Part shown: positions 1-7,125 of the stretch, piece after piece
How the letters are laid out: each line of letters starts with the position of its first letter
Numbering within the stretch: position 1 is the first letter of the stretch
DNA from: Bacteroidales bacterium
GTDB lineage: Bacteria; Bacteroidota; Bacteroidia; Bacteroidales; WCHB1-69
Assembly (NCBI GenBank): GCA_017618435.1
Contig: JAFZUH010000086.1
Span: forward strand, 1 to 7,779
Reading direction: 5' to 3'
DNA length: 7,779 nucleotides
Made by a program: the position numbers and the translations under genes
Notes under the pieces: model-generated
What the model was told of the DNA's origin: nothing
What the model saw: only the letters and a program-made list of their open reading frames with translations
Database searches by the model: none

Positions 1-165
1 AACTTGTTCATAAATGTTGATAGCCTTGTTGTATTCTTTCATAGCCATATATGTAAAGGCTTGCCTTGTCTCCTTATAATAAAGAGTATAATCCTCTTGC
101 CCCAACAAAGATAAAGACATCAGGCATAAAAGAATAAATATTATTAGTTTTTTTTTCGCTTTCAT
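1..165 (-). CDS. Secreted protein of unknown function, possibly TPR-type (N-terminal 55 residues, cut by window edge)
   Basis: This reading frame starts at an ATG at 165-163 and stays open to the left edge, giving 55 residues. Residues 1-23 are a clear signal peptide: a lysine-rich start (MKAKKK) followed by a hydrophobic stretch ending LSLLGQ. There is a Cys at residue 14, but it has Leu before it, so it is not a good lipobox. The remaining visible part ends in a helix-like stretch (AMKEYNKAINIYEQV) with the Tyr/Ala/Tyr spacing of a tetratricopeptide helix pair, which suggests a periplasmic or outer-membrane TPR protein. That family call is tentative because most of the protein is missing. 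It lies on the same strand as the peptide cluster, 54 bases after the second precursor, but a strong palindrome sits only 8 bases before its ATG and no promoter is visible between them. It may be read through from the cluster or be an unrelated neighbour. Confidence 0.6.
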   Translation of the reverse strand, partial: MKAKKKLIIFILLCLMSLSLLGQEDYTLYYKETRQAFTYMAMKEYNKAINIYEQV

Positions 166-170
166 ACGGG

Positions 171-198
171 AAAGGCGAGATAATTATCTCGCCTTTTT
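171..198. terminator. Perfect palindromic hairpin at the end of the peptide cluster, probable intrinsic terminator
   Basis: Bases 174-193 form a perfect 20-base palindrome (GGCGAGATAA/TTATCTCGCC), extended to 26 bases by AAA on the left and TTT on the right. On the plus strand it is followed by TTTTTATT, the better terminator geometry. On the minus strand, which carries all nearby genes, it is followed by only TTTCCC. It begins 27 bases after the stop of the second precursor gene, so its natural role is to end the minus-strand cluster. The short minus-strand T-run means termination in that direction may be partial. Confidence 0.65.
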
Positions 199-219
199 AT
201 TGTTATAATATTATTTAAT

Positions 220-471
220 TTAAAATGTAGTATCTTCAAATAAAGAAATATCTGCAACTACAATATTATCTACTTTTGGTTTATCGCTTAATGTTCTCGT
301 CTTTTCTACATCAACATATTTGGGGAGAGAAATGTCCCAACTTCCTTGCATTTTTGTATCTGTATAAGCACTATCACTACCATTTGTTTTTCTTCCCCCT
401 ATAATATTAGACATTTCCAATTTTTCATCTAATTTTTTGTCTTGAAATAAATCTATTTTTAATGATTTCAT
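220..471 (-). CDS. Second GG-leader precursor peptide, Cys-free (83 aa)
   Basis: This is a probable secreted peptide precursor. Residues 1-26 look like a Bacteroidales-type double-glycine leader: a short basic start (MKSLKIDLF), an acidic/Lys-rich amphipathic stretch (KKLDEKLEMSNII), then Gly25-Gly26, where the C39 domain of the neighbouring exporter would cut. The predicted core (27-83) has 57 residues, no cysteine at all, one Trp (W45, in GSWDISLP), several Thr/Ser/Asp, and the hydrophobic-acidic end SLFEDTTF. It therefore cannot carry thioether or disulfide links, unlike the first precursor. The ATG at 471 is the only sensible start. The gene begins 79 bases after the exporter stop and has its own promoter, nearly identical to that of the Cys-rich precursor. 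I recognise the leader class but no known family for the core. It could be a second product, a partner peptide, or an immunity or signalling peptide. Confidence 0.8.
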   Translation of the reverse strand: MKSLKIDLFQDKKLDEKLEMSNIIGGRKTNGSDSAYTDTKMQGSWDISLPKYVDVEKTRTLSDKPKVDNIVVADISLFEDTTF

Positions 472-497
472 ATTTATATTTTATAATAATTAAACAA

Positions 498-535
498 TGC
501 AAAAGTAATCAAAAAAATAATACAAATTCTTTTTT
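498..535 (-). promoter_or_regulatory. Promoter of the second precursor gene (Bacteroidetes type)
   Basis: Read on the minus strand, a TTTG box (526-523) is followed after 15 bases by TACTTTTG (507-500), which fits the Bacteroidetes -7 consensus TAnnTTTG, then CA. The ATG lies 28 bases further on. The stretch from the A-run through TTTGTATT matches the promoter of the first precursor gene at 16 of 17 bases. The spacer is a little shorter than the roughly 19 bases usually quoted for Bacteroides, but the other two promoters in this window have 16, so it seems typical for this organism. Confidence 0.72.
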
Positions 536-550
536 GAAAAATTATTTAGT

Positions 551-2764
551 TTAATTTCCCAATTCCAATTGATTTTTTACCAAATTAAAATATTCTCCTT
601 TAAGGTTGGTCAAATATTCGTGGGTTCCCTGTTCGGAAATTCTACCGTTATTGATAACAAGAATATTATCCGCATTTTTAACAGTACTTAAACGATGAGC
701 AACAATGACAACCGTTTTGCCTTTAAAAAACTGTTGAAGATTATCCATGATAATGCGTTCATTGTTGGCATCCAAGGCATTTGTCGCTTCATCGAAGAAG
801 ATAAAATCGGGATTTTTGTAAACGGCTCGTGCTATCAAAATCCGTTGTTTCTGACCTTGGGATATTCCTTTTCCTTCTTGTCCGATTTTGGTTTGAAAGC
901 CTAAAGGCAGAGATGAAACCATCTCTTGAATATTAGCAACTTCAGCGGCATGAAGCAATCGATGATTGTCGATAATATCCTCTCCGATAGCAATATTTTT
1001 GGCAATGGAATCCGAAAATATAAAGCCATCTTGCATAACGGCTCCGCAACGCTGCCTCCACCAATGCGGGTCTATATTTTGCAAGGCGGTTTGTCCCACC
1101 CTGATTTCTCCTTGTGTTGGAGGATAAAAACCTAACATCAGTTTGACTAAGGTTGTTTTACCACTTCCACTCATACCTACAATGGCTGTAATTTTGCCTT
1201 GTGGAATCTGCAAACAAATATCCTCTAAAACATTTTTGCCCAAAACATCATAACGGAAACTTACGTTTTGAAAACTTATACTATGATGTTCAGGCAAGGC
1301 ATTTATCCTTGCTTCTGTGTGTTCGTCCTCATCTTCTTTGTTGTGAATTTCGCCTAAACGTTCCAAACTGATTTTGGCATCTTGGGCAGACTGAATAAAT
1401 CCAATCATTTGATTTATAGGCGAATTTAACTGTCCAATAATATATTGCACAGCAGTCATCATACCTAAAGTCATATCACCCTTGATGACTGCTGCCGCTG
1501 ATAAAAAAGAAATCAAAATATTTTTGGTCTCATTGATAAAAAAAGCACCTGTTTGCTGGTATTGGCTCAAGGCCAATCCTTTTACACTTACTTTGAATAA
1601 ATTTGCTTGAATATTTTCCCATTCCCAACGTTTTTGTTTTTCACAATTGTTGAGTTTAATCTCCTGCATACCCGTTATCATTTGATATAGATTGCTTTGC
1701 TCGGCAGATGCTTGTGCAAAACGTTTATAGTCCAATTCTTTTCGTTTTTTCAAGAATAAACTTATCCACAAAACATAAATGATGCTGGCAATTAAAAATA
1801 CGAAAAACAATTTCCAATTATATGCAGCCAAAACCACACTGAAAACTATCAGATTAACAAAAGAAAACAATGTATTTAATGTGGAGGAGGTCAAAAACGA
1901 CTCAATACGGCTATGGTCGCCAATGCGTTGCATAAGGTCGCCTATCATTTTCGTATCAAAAAATCCTATGGGCAATTTCATCAATTTCAACAAAAAATCG
2001 GAAATAATAGATATATTGATTCTGGTACTGATATGTAACAATATCCACGAACGGATAAATTCTACTGAAGTTTGTGCCACATAAAGTGTCAGTTGGGCTA
2101 TTAAAATCAAAGTGATGAAACTCAAATTATCATTACCGATACCATAATCAACGATGGTTTGAGTCAAAAACGGAAAAATCAGTTGCAGGATAGTTCCCAA
2201 CAACATACCCAAGAAAAGTTGGACTATCAGTTTTTTGTAGGGTTTAAGATATTGCAATACAAAACGGAGACGCGTTTTGTCCGTTTTTTCACCTTCGGCA
2301 ACATAAAAATCGGGGGTGGGTTCCAACAACATGGCAATCCCTTCTTTTTCCATGCCGTTTTGTATGCTCAACCAATTTTGAAGAAATTCAGAAATACGGT
2401 ATTTGATTTTTCCTGCCGCGGGATCTGCCACATAAACCCAACCGTCTGCCGTTCCATTTTTCCGCTTGTTTAAGCGAATATCATATACTACAACAAAATG
2501 ATTTTGTTTCCAATGTACAATGCATGGCAATGGGGCTTCGCATAGTTGGGAAAAAGAAATTTTTACCCCTAAAGAACGGAAGCCTATGCTTTCTGCTGCT
2601 TTTCCTATGCCCAACAGACTTACGCCATCACGTCCGATGAAACTTTTTTGTCGTAAGGTGTCTAATGAATAATGTTTGCCATAATGCTTGGCTATCATTC
2701 GCAGACAAGTAGGACCGCAATCCATTGCATCTAATTGTTTATAAAAAGGAAATTCTTTTTTCAC
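551..2764 (-). CDS. Peptidase-containing ABC exporter (C39 peptidase - ABC membrane domain - ATPase), 737 aa
   Basis: This is an inner-membrane exporter that removes GG leaders and pumps out the core peptide using ATP. The domain order is complete. The C39 cysteine peptidase spans about 1-150, with oxyanion Gln10, catalytic Cys16 in QLDAMDCGPTC, His89 in NHFVVVYD and Asp114 in VADPAAG. The six-helix ABC membrane domain spans about 165-455. The nucleotide-binding domain spans about 495-735, with Walker A GMSGSGKTT (530-538), Q-loop VMQD (577-580), signature ISQGQ (634-638), Walker B FIFFDEA (654-660) and switch His690. All catalytic residues are present, so it should be active. The start codon is GTG at 2764-2762: an in-frame stop lies just upstream, and the next ATG (residue 14) would remove Gln10. 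The gene follows the HlyD gene after 36 bases, so the two are probably co-transcribed. Length and layout are normal for the PCAT/bacteriocin exporter family. Confidence 0.96.
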   Translation of the reverse strand: MKKEFPFYKQLDAMDCGPTCLRMIAKHYGKHYSLDTLRQKSFIGRDGVSLLGIGKAAESIGFRSLGVKISFSQLCEAPLPCIVHWKQNHFVVVYDIRLNKRKNGTADGWVYVADPAAGKIKYRISEFLQNWLSIQNGMEKEGIAMLLEPTPDFYVAEGEKTDKTRLRFVLQYLKPYKKLIVQLFLGMLLGTILQLIFPFLTQTIVDYGIGNDNLSFITLILIAQLTLYVAQTSVEFIRSWILLHISTRINISIISDFLLKLMKLPIGFFDTKMIGDLMQRIGDHSRIESFLTSSTLNTLFSFVNLIVFSVVLAAYNWKLFFVFLIASIIYVLWISLFLKKRKELDYKRFAQASAEQSNLYQMITGMQEIKLNNCEKQKRWEWENIQANLFKVSVKGLALSQYQQTGAFFINETKNILISFLSAAAVIKGDMTLGMMTAVQYIIGQLNSPINQMIGFIQSAQDAKISLERLGEIHNKEDEDEHTEARINALPEHHSISFQNVSFRYDVLGKNVLEDICLQIPQGKITAIVGMSGSGKTTLVKLMLGFYPPTQGEIRVGQTALQNIDPHWWRQRCGAVMQDGFIFSDSIAKNIAIGEDIIDNHRLLHAAEVANIQEMVSSLPLGFQTKIGQEGKGISQGQKQRILIARAVYKNPDFIFFDEATNALDANNERIIMDNLQQFFKGKTVVIVAHRLSTVKNADNILVINNGRISEQGTHEYLTNLKGEYFNLVKNQLELGN

Positions 2765-2800
2765 GCTAACGGCTAACTATTCTGTATTGATTATAATTTA

Positions 2801-4075
2801 CTATCGCTGAAAAACATAACGAATGGGATTGAGAAATTTGTCCAATAATCGTAAATCTTTGGTGATAACTTCAGCGGTACCTGTCATTTCCTGACTAAAA
2901 ACCAAATCTTTGTGATATGTTGTTTGCAATTTATCAGGAAATTCAACCTCTAACATATAAGCCTGATTCCCATCTGTTAATTGTACCGGAACCAAAGAAA
3001 TATGCTGAATATTGACTTTTACCATACCATATTCCATATAAGGAAAATTATCTAATTTGACATTCACGGTTTGTCCTACTTCCACTTTGCCTGCTCCTTG
3101 AGGAGGAAGCAATATCTTTCCAATAATATGACTTTGCTCTTGTGGAACAACCGTTACTAATATTTCGCCTGCTGAAACATTCTGATTTCTTTGCCAATAT
3201 TTGGTAAAGGTGGCAATACCATTGCATGGAGCATACAACAGATAAGCCTTTTCCCAATCTGCCAATTGGGCTTGCAATTGGTCTTTGGCTCCATTCAATG
3301 CCAACGAAAGAGTGTTTTCCTCGTCTATACATGCTTGTTCCAAATCAAAAATATCCTGTTCCAATTGCAAAATACTCATTTCTTCACTATGGAACCCTAA
3401 TTTGGTATTATCGTAATTTTGTTGCTGTTGCAAATATTTGCTTCGGGCGGTTTCATATTCCAATTTGGAAATCAAGTCTTGTGCATACAAAGAGGAATCC
3501 ATGTAAAATACCTCCCGCGAAATGTCCAATTGTTGCTCTTGTACCGCTAATTGTTTTCGTACATTTTGCAACATATTCTTTTGGGTACGTATCTGTTTTT
3601 CCAATACTTTTATTTTTCTGCGATGATAGTCCATCCGTAAAAAATAGGCATAATCTTCTTTGGCTTTCAGATAGGCAAAATAATACGATTGAATCTCCCC
3701 CAATTGCAGGGAGGTGTTTCGCTCGGCTGAATCCACGTTGTTTTTCAGCCAAAGTACGTCTTGCCATTGGGCGGCATTTTCCATTACAGCCAATAAATCA
3801 CCGGCTTGGACAGATTGTTTTTCTTTTACAAAAATTGTATCAATCCGTCCCGTTGTCCGTGCCATAACACCAGCCGGCAAGTGGGCGGTAGTTACGGTAA
3901 TAGGGGCTTGTAATACATCCGGATATTTGATAAAATAACTTCCGATAAACAACAACGCCACTACAACAAATATCACCGTGATACCCGCTCTAATTATCCA
4001 ACGTGGAGGACGACCCAATATCTCTTGAACTGGTTCGGAGTGGTCAGAAAAAATAATATCGTCTATTGGCAACAT
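2801..4075 (-). CDS. HlyD-family membrane fusion (periplasmic adaptor) protein, 424 aa
   Basis: This is the adaptor that couples the ABC exporter to an outer-membrane channel. The short cytoplasmic N-terminus (1-26) is followed by one membrane helix (about 27-48, rich in Ile/Val/Leu). Then come the first half of a lipoyl-type domain (about 65-100, GRIDTIFVKEKQSVQAGDLL), a long Gln/Glu/Lys-rich coiled-coil hairpin (about 110-275), the second lipoyl half (about 281-311, YAPCNGIATF...NQNVSAGEIL) and a beta-barrel region (about 315-400). This is the usual HlyD order and length. It lies 95 bases after the S41 peptidase stop and 36 bases before the exporter. No TolC-like gene is present, so the outer-membrane component must come from elsewhere in the genome. 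No promoter box with TAnnTTTG spacing was found in the gap before it, so it is probably read from the upstream operon promoter. Confidence 0.94.
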   Translation of the reverse strand: MLPIDDIIFSDHSEPVQEILGRPPRWIIRAGITVIFVVVALLFIGSYFIKYPDVLQAPITVTTAHLPAGVMARTTGRIDTIFVKEKQSVQAGDLLAVMENAAQWQDVLWLKNNVDSAERNTSLQLGEIQSYYFAYLKAKEDYAYFLRMDYHRRKIKVLEKQIRTQKNMLQNVRKQLAVQEQQLDISREVFYMDSSLYAQDLISKLEYETARSKYLQQQQNYDNTKLGFHSEEMSILQLEQDIFDLEQACIDEENTLSLALNGAKDQLQAQLADWEKAYLLYAPCNGIATFTKYWQRNQNVSAGEILVTVVPQEQSHIIGKILLPPQGAGKVEVGQTVNVKLDNFPYMEYGMVKVNIQHISLVPVQLTDGNQAYMLEVEFPDKLQTTYHKDLVFSQEMTGTAEVITKDLRLLDKFLNPIRYVFQR

Positions 4076-4170
4076 TAATATGTATTTACATTCTTTTAAT
4101 TTGTTTTATTGAGAATATATCATTTTTATAAATTTATATCCCCTTATATAAAAAAAGAAAATTTTATATG

Positions 4171-5757
4171 TTATTGTAAATTCATAATATATTTAAACAA
4201 ATAGTCATATTTTGGTAAAAATTCTTCAGGTGACATGGATCCACGATAAATTTCATTATTTATATCTTGTATTGTTGGTGAGACTTCAATTTCTGGTATA
4301 CAATGAAATACATCTTGCCATTTTTTTGAAGTACTAATATCTAATGCTGGTTCAAAACTAAACGTATAATGGGAATGTTTTAATTGAAATCCCCAAGGAT
4401 TTAAACCGAACCCTGCTATCTGCCCTGAACTGACTCCAATAGATATCATTTGAGGAATTTGCCATGCGACCGAAGTGAAAGAATGTGCTGCGGAAGCCGT
4501 ATTATATCCCTGTAGAACATATATCTTCCCATCATATTCCAATGAATTTGTATCAGGAAAAATAGTATCATTTTCATGACTAATCCACATAATTTTGTTA
4601 TCTAAAAATGTTATAGTATCTTTGCGAAAAGTGTTGGTCATTTCTATGGGAAATTCTGCTGATAAATATGCCATTACATCGTTATTGCCATTCAAAGCAA
4701 TATTAATTTCAAAACAAATTGGGTGTTTTATAATAGCAGCAAGAATATTCATCCAATATTCATCACCTCCTCCTAAGTTATTTCTAACATCTATCACCAC
4801 TTTTTCTATTTCTTTATTTCTGCCTATTTTTTTTATGGAATCCAATAGGTTATAATTTTCTTGCCCGAACATTTGCTCAATATAGATATATAGAACTTTT
4901 TCCTCTGGCAAATAAGAAACAAATTGAGAAGCCCAAGAAATATAACTATTTAAATATTCCTCAAAATTATTCCGAATTTCTTTATTGGAAACATGTTGTA
5001 TTTTGACACCATAATGATTGGGAACAAATTCATAAACAACACCATCTTCATTCTCCACTTTTAACACATTATTGAAATCCACCAGCAATTGATCTGTAAA
5101 ATATTTTTCTCTTTTTACATCCCATAATAAATGATACGCAGGTAATTCATTAAACATTTTTTGTCTTACATATTTGTCAACAGGTTGTCGATTGCATGCA
5201 ATAATTCGAGCATTTCGCAAACAAATAGAATCTTGAGTTTGATTGTTCTTAAATTCAAAATATGCTGAACTATAGTACTGACCATCTATATATTTAGCAT
5301 TAATTGCTCGCAATAAATTTATTTGATTTCTTTTTCGAAAACGATTGGGAGTACCGAAAATATCCATTCCATGAGCTATTGCGGAAATTCCTGTTGAATC
5401 ATAAAAACTTTGACCAGGAGCATATCGAGGATTAGGTACACTATAAAAACAATTTCTTCTACTGGCATGCATATCTAACATTTTATCTACACTACCATCC
5501 ATAAATTGAATAAAATCCCAATATGTTTTTAACGCGGCAATTTTATTTCTTCGCTCAAACAAAATTGCCATTATATCATAACCTGTTTTCTGTCTAATCT
5601 CCAATTGAGGACAATACGTTTGTATTATATGCAGGAATTGATCATAATCCTCATACATCTGTTGCTTGGAAACTTTAAATGGCGGTTTGGGAATTTTTTG
5701 TGCAGATGTAGAAAAAACTATAATTATCAATACTAAATGTAAAAATACTTTTTTCAT
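4171..5757 (-). CDS. Secreted S41-family peptidase (tail-specific/tricorn-core type), 528 aa
   Basis: Residues 1-20 are a signal peptide (MKKVFLHLVLIIIVFSTSAQ), placing the enzyme outside the cytoplasm. The catalytic core is recognised by VVIDVRNNLGGG (320-331), the usual strand-loop of S41 peptidases, and by YNTASAAHSF (418-427), where Ser422 sits at the nucleophile position. SIGVSSGQIAGFG (439-451) and the C-terminal HCIPEIEVSPT (485-495) match the last conserved S41 blocks. An N-terminal D-x-H (Asp95, His97) resembles the His site of the Ser/His subgroup. The Lys of the Ser/Lys C-terminal processing peptidases is not visible; Gln446 lies near its place. I see no PDZ domain by eye. The start overlaps the maturase stop as ATGA, so translation is probably coupled. 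It may trim the exported peptide or degrade something linked to it. The true substrate is unknown. Confidence 0.88.
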   Translation of the reverse strand: MKKVFLHLVLIIIVFSTSAQKIPKPPFKVSKQQMYEDYDQFLHIIQTYCPQLEIRQKTGYDIMAILFERRNKIAALKTYWDFIQFMDGSVDKMLDMHASRRNCFYSVPNPRYAPGQSFYDSTGISAIAHGMDIFGTPNRFRKRNQINLLRAINAKYIDGQYYSSAYFEFKNNQTQDSICLRNARIIACNRQPVDKYVRQKMFNELPAYHLLWDVKREKYFTDQLLVDFNNVLKVENEDGVVYEFVPNHYGVKIQHVSNKEIRNNFEEYLNSYISWASQFVSYLPEEKVLYIYIEQMFGQENYNLLDSIKKIGRNKEIEKVVIDVRNNLGGGDEYWMNILAAIIKHPICFEINIALNGNNDVMAYLSAEFPIEMTNTFRKDTITFLDNKIMWISHENDTIFPDTNSLEYDGKIYVLQGYNTASAAHSFTSVAWQIPQMISIGVSSGQIAGFGLNPWGFQLKHSHYTFSFEPALDISTSKKWQDVFHCIPEIEVSPTIQDINNEIYRGSMSPEEFLPKYDYLFKYIMNLQ

Positions 5758-7070
5758 TTGATTTGGTTTTGATAATTAATAATTTCAGTTAAATAACGTT
5801 CAATATAACCATTATCTTTTGCACAAGGTTCTACTGGTGCATTTTCAAACTCTTCTAAAATACGTTGATGAGGACAGCCTCCAAAACAAATCGGCAAATA
5901 AAAACATTGTTTACAATCTTTATGACTTAAAGGGTCTGCCCCATATAAATAACGAAGTAAGCGAGGATAATTATCAATTATAATTTCTCCCTTTTCATTT
6001 AAATGACCTATTTTTGTGGATTTGTTTCCTATATTTTCCCAACATTTATAAACACTACCGTCAGGACCAAATGCCCATGAATTTTCATTTCTAACAGCAC
6101 ATTCACTGAAAGCATTTCCTGGATAAAGAAAATCTTTATTCCCTGTCTTATGAAATAAATCTATAGAAAACTCCATTTTTTCTGCAGTATCGCAAAACAT
6201 ACATGCTTGAGATTGTTTTGTTGTATTACAAATATTCTTCAAAAATGCAGGATACGGTAATATATTATAATTATTAGGATATCTTTTAATAAAAAATGAT
6301 GCTATATCTAAAAATTTATTTTTTATATTTTTTTCTATATTTACACGAATATTTAGTCTTATATCTTTTTGTTTTTCTGCGAAATAGTCTAAATTATTTA
6401 AAAATACATTAAAACAATTTTTATTGTCTTTCATATTTTTTACTTGATTATAATCATCAAACAAACCATCTACAGTAAGTTGAATACTATCAATTTGTAG
6501 ATTATTCAAATTATCTGTAACTTCTTTTGTCAAATAATAACCATTTGTGATAATACAGAAATCTTTGCTCGTTCTACTAGACAAACGAATTTTATTTGTA
6601 ATTTTTGTGATCTGTTGTAATGCTAATAATGGTTCTCCCCCAAACCAAGTCAAATTTAGTCGCTTACAATTTCTAATATTATTTATATATGTTACTATTT
6701 TTTCTATCACACCGTCTGACATATATTCTTTCTCTGGTTGTTCAAAACAATAATAACAATGAAAATTACAATCCATTGTCGGGGCAATAGTTATATTATA
6801 TACATTTGAAATCTTTCGCCTCCCCCAAGTGATAGCCTGATATTGTAAAAAATCATCTTGTAAATTTTCTATAACAATCCGAGCTTTTCTTAAATCTAAA
6901 ATGATTTCATCGCTTTCTCCTAATTCTTGTATTGTAAAATTTTTATTTTTTAAAGTATAAAGTTTTACATATAATTTATCATCTACTTTTACAAGACTAT
7001 TAGTATAAGAATTATAAATATATTTTTCTGATGCTACCTCAAAAAAGGTTGTATAAATTGATAATTTCAT
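5754..7070 (-). CDS. Radical SAM/SPASM peptide maturase, 438 aa
   Basis: This is a cytoplasmic iron-sulfur enzyme expected to modify a precursor peptide through a SAM-derived radical. The N-terminal region (about 1-88, with YIYNSYTNSLVKVDD) resembles the peptide-recognition part of Bacteroidales maturases. The radical SAM core starts near 92, with the [4Fe-4S] motif C101-x3-C105-x2-C108 (CNFHCYYC) and the SAM-binding GGEP at 144-147. The SPASM domain follows, with Cys324, Cys343 in GPDGSVYKCW, the block C386-x2-C389-x5-C395-x3-C399 and Cys416: enough ligands for two auxiliary clusters. Length is normal for the family. It lies directly after the Cys-rich precursor and overlaps the S41 gene by 4 bases. 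It most resembles the GG-leader Bacteroidales maturase group. Which bond it makes (thioether, cyclophane, other) cannot be read from the sequence. The gene is unusually AT-rich compared with the exporter genes. Confidence 0.93.
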   Translation of the reverse strand: MKLSIYTTFFEVASEKYIYNSYTNSLVKVDDKLYVKLYTLKNKNFTIQELGESDEIILDLRKARIVIENLQDDFLQYQAITWGRRKISNVYNITIAPTMDCNFHCYYCFEQPEKEYMSDGVIEKIVTYINNIRNCKRLNLTWFGGEPLLALQQITKITNKIRLSSRTSKDFCIITNGYYLTKEVTDNLNNLQIDSIQLTVDGLFDDYNQVKNMKDNKNCFNVFLNNLDYFAEKQKDIRLNIRVNIEKNIKNKFLDIASFFIKRYPNNYNILPYPAFLKNICNTTKQSQACMFCDTAEKMEFSIDLFHKTGNKDFLYPGNAFSECAVRNENSWAFGPDGSVYKCWENIGNKSTKIGHLNEKGEIIIDNYPRLLRYLYGADPLSHKDCKQCFYLPICFGGCPHQRILEEFENAPVEPCAKDNGYIERYLTEIINYQNQIK

Positions 7071-7080
7071 AAAATATTAT

Positions 7081-7118
7081 ATAAAAATATAGAGGGTAAG
7101 ATTTATACCCTCTATATT
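7081..7118 (-). terminator. Hairpin with T-rich tail between precursor and maturase (terminator/attenuator)
   Basis: Two perfect 13-base arms (7086-7098 and 7106-7118, AATATAGAGGGTA and its complement) enclose a 7-base loop. On the minus strand the hairpin starts 7 bases after the precursor stop codon and runs directly into TTTTTATATAATATTTT before the maturase ATG at 7070. This is the form of an intrinsic terminator. Because no promoter box is visible between it and the maturase, it probably works as a partial terminator that keeps the precursor transcript abundant and the enzyme transcripts scarce. Confidence 0.82.
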
Positions 7119-7125
7119 GAATAAA

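Noticed and set aside
695..2473. Several plus-strand frames of 69-104 codons inside the exporter gene
   Set aside because: They lie antisense to a gene with intact conserved motifs, have no recognisable domains and no promoter.
2765..2800. Short direct repeat (GTTAGC twice) ahead of the exporter start
   Set aside because: It is six bases long, with no further copies nearby, and can arise by chance.
3048..3938. Plus- and minus-strand frames up to 213 codons inside the HlyD gene
   Set aside because: They overlap a well-supported HlyD reading frame, and their translations show no family features.
4076..4170. Possible promoter or extra small precursor gene between S41 and HlyD genes
   Set aside because: I found no TAnnTTTG box on the minus strand and no GG-leader frame, only AT-rich sequence with a short AT palindrome.
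4595..6753. Plus-strand frames inside the S41 and maturase genes
   Set aside because: They are shadows of conserved coding sequence and lack any domain.
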